From assembly GCA_001632435.1 (NCBI GenBank), contig KV424180.1, forward strand, positions 1 through 20,665: a stretch of 20,665 nt of DNA, written 5' to 3'. This document shows positions 18,746 through 20,665 of the stretch, piece by piece. The position numbers and the translations under genes were made by a program. A model generated the notes under the pieces. That model saw only the letters and a program-made list of their open reading frames with translations, did no database searches and was not told the origin of the DNA. This DNA is from Calocera cornea HHB12733 (taxonomy: Eukaryota; Basidiomycota; Dacrymycetes; Dacrymycetales; Dacrymycetaceae). Position 1 is the stretch's first letter, and each line of letters starts with the position of its first letter.

Positions 18746-19989
18746 ATGACTTTCCTATACACCATGATCCTGGTCCTTGTGGCTGCGACCGTGACAGCCC
18801 AGGACACGAGCGGGGCCTGGCAGATGCCCGCCTCAGGACTCGCCTCCCTCTCGCACTACAACCTGCCCACAGGCTACGTCGGCAGTACGTACACTCTCCA
18901 GCTCAAACCAGGCGAATTGTACTGACTCAGTGGCAGGCTGTGGATGCGTCGGGGATAGCAGCGGGTACTACCCCACCGCAGGTTTGTTGTCCGGGAGTTC
19001 GAGTTGACGAGCGGGCGCTGATGTTGCATGTTAATGTAGCGCTGAACCAACTCGCTTTCGGGAGCGCGGCCGTGTACGTCTCTTCCTACAAGCCATCCTT
19101 GCTCATTCTAACCCAATACGAACGATAGCTACGGTCCAGGCTGCGGTACGGCTCCCTGCTCCCCTACCCTGCCTACTCTAGCTCACTCCCAACTAGGACG
19201 CTGCTTCAACCTCACCCTGCTAGACACATGGACGTCCACTCCGCCCTTCTACCCCTCAACGCACCCCTCAGTAGTCATAAAAGTAACCGACCTCTGCCCC
19301 GGTTCGTCAGCGCACTGCCAAGCGACGGCGTCGAAGCCTAACGAGTGAGCCCCGTCCCAGTCTCTTTCCGTTGCTCGGGACAGCGCTCTGACGGACATCA
19401 GGTTCGGCTTCTACGTGCACTTCGACCTCGCTTACCCTACCCCGGCGATCCCATTGAACTCATTTTTTCCCAGTAACGTCACTCAGTACGGTACGGCCCC
19501 TTCCTCATAGCCCCGCCGTCGCGGGGAGCGCTGACAGCAATGAAGGATACAGCGACTTCGGCCTCTGGAACGTCACGTACGAGAGTGTCCCCTGTATCCC
19601 TAATTGGGCAGGTAGTTCGCACGCGGACGCCATGGGAAGCGTGCCGAACCAAGGAAGCAGGTACAATCACTTGCTCCCCTCCGTCCTGCCGTCTAGATCT
19701 AACGAAGTGTGAGCAGTGTCTGCTGTCCCGGAGAGCCATCCGTAAGCGCTTCTCCGCCCTTGTTGGAGAGCTGGTCTGATAATTGAGAGGTAAGACGAAC
19801 AACACCTGCCCATCTTACTCCGCCTCGCACGCTTTACCCCCGGATACGACGACGAGCGGCGCTGTTCGGCTGCTACCCGGCTGTGACCTGGGACTGGTGC
19901 TGAGCCTGGGGCTGGCGCTGGCGCTGGTCTGCTCGTCGGTAGCCGCAAACCGACCTGATCCTCATATCCTTCCGCATCGCCTGCGGTGA
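18746..19989 (+). CDS. Secreted GH45/barwin-like endoglucanase, nine exons, 268 aa
   Basis: Exons: 18746-18884, 18937-18981, 19040-19073, 19129-19145, 19197-19344, 19402-19490, 19546-19660, 19717-19741, 19795-19989; introns 51-58 nt; 807 nt in phase. Residues 1-19 are a signal peptide ending VTAQ. The mature protein follows the basidiomycete GH45 (subfamily C, PcCel45A-like) pattern: SLSHYNLP, SCGC, YYPTAALNQLAFGS, YGPGCGRCFNLTLLDT, PPFYPSTHPSVVIKVTDLCP, HFDLAYPTPAIP, FFPSNVTQYGYSDFGLWN, NWAG, and CCPG ending TNNTCPSYS...PPDTTTS. Asp136 in HFD is the likely catalytic acid. It should cut beta-1,4-glucan in plant cell walls; loosening without hydrolysis, as in expansins, is an alternative. Many Cys suggest disulphides and several NxT/S sites suggest glycosylation. 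The C-terminus is odd: after the TTTSGA linker there is a hydrophobic run (about 236-254) and a short polar tail. Exon 4 is only 17 nt. The TAAG acceptor at 19794 is chosen because it alone restores the family frame. Confidence 0.88.
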
Positions 19990-20520
19990 CGCTCTTGAGT
20001 GCAATGGTGCAATACCCTCGGCGCTGAGGCACGGTAGTGGATGGTCTTCATATCTTGTATACATGTATCCGTTCCAGAGACTCCCTGCACTGCACGGGAG
20101 GCTGAGCGGGAGCAGGACTCAGAGAGCAAGAGCGCGTTACGATCGGGTTAAGCAGAAACCAGGAGAGTTGCCTGCAATTCCTGCCAGTCTTATCAGGAAT
20201 CCCTCTCGCCGGCTCGGTATGAGACAACTTCCACGCTTCTCCTACTTGCAAAGTTTCGGTGGGCAGCCGATGTCCTAAGCGAGACTAACAAATCGGACAT
20301 GTTGATGCACCGCCACCATCCTGGCTGGTGAAGAACGGTAACCAGCTCCCGGATGTGTCTTGCTCTGTCCACTTCCCGGGGAGGATGAGCGGAGGGGAAG
20401 TCCTGCAGCGCGCATCTTGTACAAAACCACCACCCGACCAGCGGTGTCGCCCCCTCTTCACGCCCCGCGCTCCCCGCGAACAGTGGTGCACATACACCCT
20501 CCTCTTCCTCTGCTTCACTC
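19990..20520. other. Intergenic, no gene recognised
   Basis: About 530 bases between the endoglucanase stop and the partial proline-rich gene, both on the plus strand. The first part is probably 3' UTR. From about 20460 the sequence becomes pyrimidine-rich on the plus strand, consistent with a leader of the following gene. Confidence 0.45.
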
Positions 20521-20665
20521 ATGCCCCTGTCCTCTTCCTTCTCTCCACCGAGCATCCCGGCCCCGGCCTCGCGTACCCGGCCACGTCCAGCAGGCCGCAT
20601 CTCCCTCCCGAAGCAGATGCTCTATTCACACGCGTTCGACGCCCTCACGTCCCCTGCCTCTGAGG
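20521..20665 (+). CDS. Partial paralogue of the proline-rich basic protein (5' end only)
   Basis: The frame starting at ATG 20521 encodes a Ser/Pro-rich start, then RPRPAGRISLPKQ, LYSHAFDALTSPASE, and runs off the window after 48 codons. It matches the N-terminus of the minus-strand proline-rich protein at 15572-16318 (RPRPAARITLPTQ, LYAHAFGALTSPPSD), with the Met at almost the same distance. So it is the beginning of a second member of the same unnamed family, in inverted orientation and about 4.2 kb away. Whether it carries the basic runs or the octapeptide repeats cannot be seen. Pyrimidine-rich DNA precedes the start. Confidence 0.75.
   Translation, partial: MPLSSSFSPPSIPAPASRTRPRPAGRISLPKQMLYSHAFDALTSPASE

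Overview
The window looks like nuclear DNA from an agaricomycete (mushroom-forming) basidiomycete, probably a wood-decay lineage. Coding exons are GC-rich. Genes are cut by many very short introns (46-65 nt) with CTRAY-like branch points and NAG 3' ends. The gene content is fungal: a DUF6532-like protein, a TRK1-type K+ transporter, a fungal auxin-efflux-carrier homologue and a basidiomycete GH45/barwin-like endoglucanase. No bacterial operon, CRISPR array, rRNA, convincing tRNA or intact transposon was seen. All gene models were assembled by hand from reading-frame and splice-phase consistency; there is no transcript evidence.

Layout: (1) 530-2048, minus, six-exon DUF6532-like protein. (2) 3045-4020 and 4930-5921, plus, tandem SDR paralogues, each 259 aa with five exons and its own TATA box; both lack the SDR Tyr/Lys active site. 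(3) 6189-8180, minus, nine-exon SVOP/SV2-like MFS transporter, convergent with the SDR pair. (4) 9488-11061, plus, PIN-like/auxin efflux carrier family protein, divergent from the MFS gene across a 1.3 kb intergenic region. (5) 11399-14771, plus, 15-exon TRK-family K+ transporter of 880 aa with 8-nt and 15-nt micro-exons. (6) 15572-16318, minus, proline-rich basic protein whose C-terminus is a perfect 24-bp minisatellite. (7) 17538-18530, minus, MRM2/FtsJ-type mitochondrial rRNA 2'-O-methyltransferase. (8) 18746-19989, plus, secreted GH45-like endoglucanase, divergent from MRM2. (9) 20521 to the window edge, plus, truncated N-terminus of a paralogue of gene 6.

The genes do not form an obvious pathway. 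Three are membrane transporters (MFS solute, PIN-like, K+), one is a secreted plant-cell-wall enzyme, one serves mitochondrial ribosome biogenesis, and the rest are SDR-fold or lineage-restricted proteins. The SDR pair beside an MFS transporter might suggest a small metabolic module, but only adjacency supports it. I found no clearly new multi-gene system. The best leads are the catalytically atypical SDR duplication with differing introns, the inverted pair of uncharacterised proline-rich proteins (one carrying the minisatellite), and the hydrophobic C-terminal tail on the GH45 protein.
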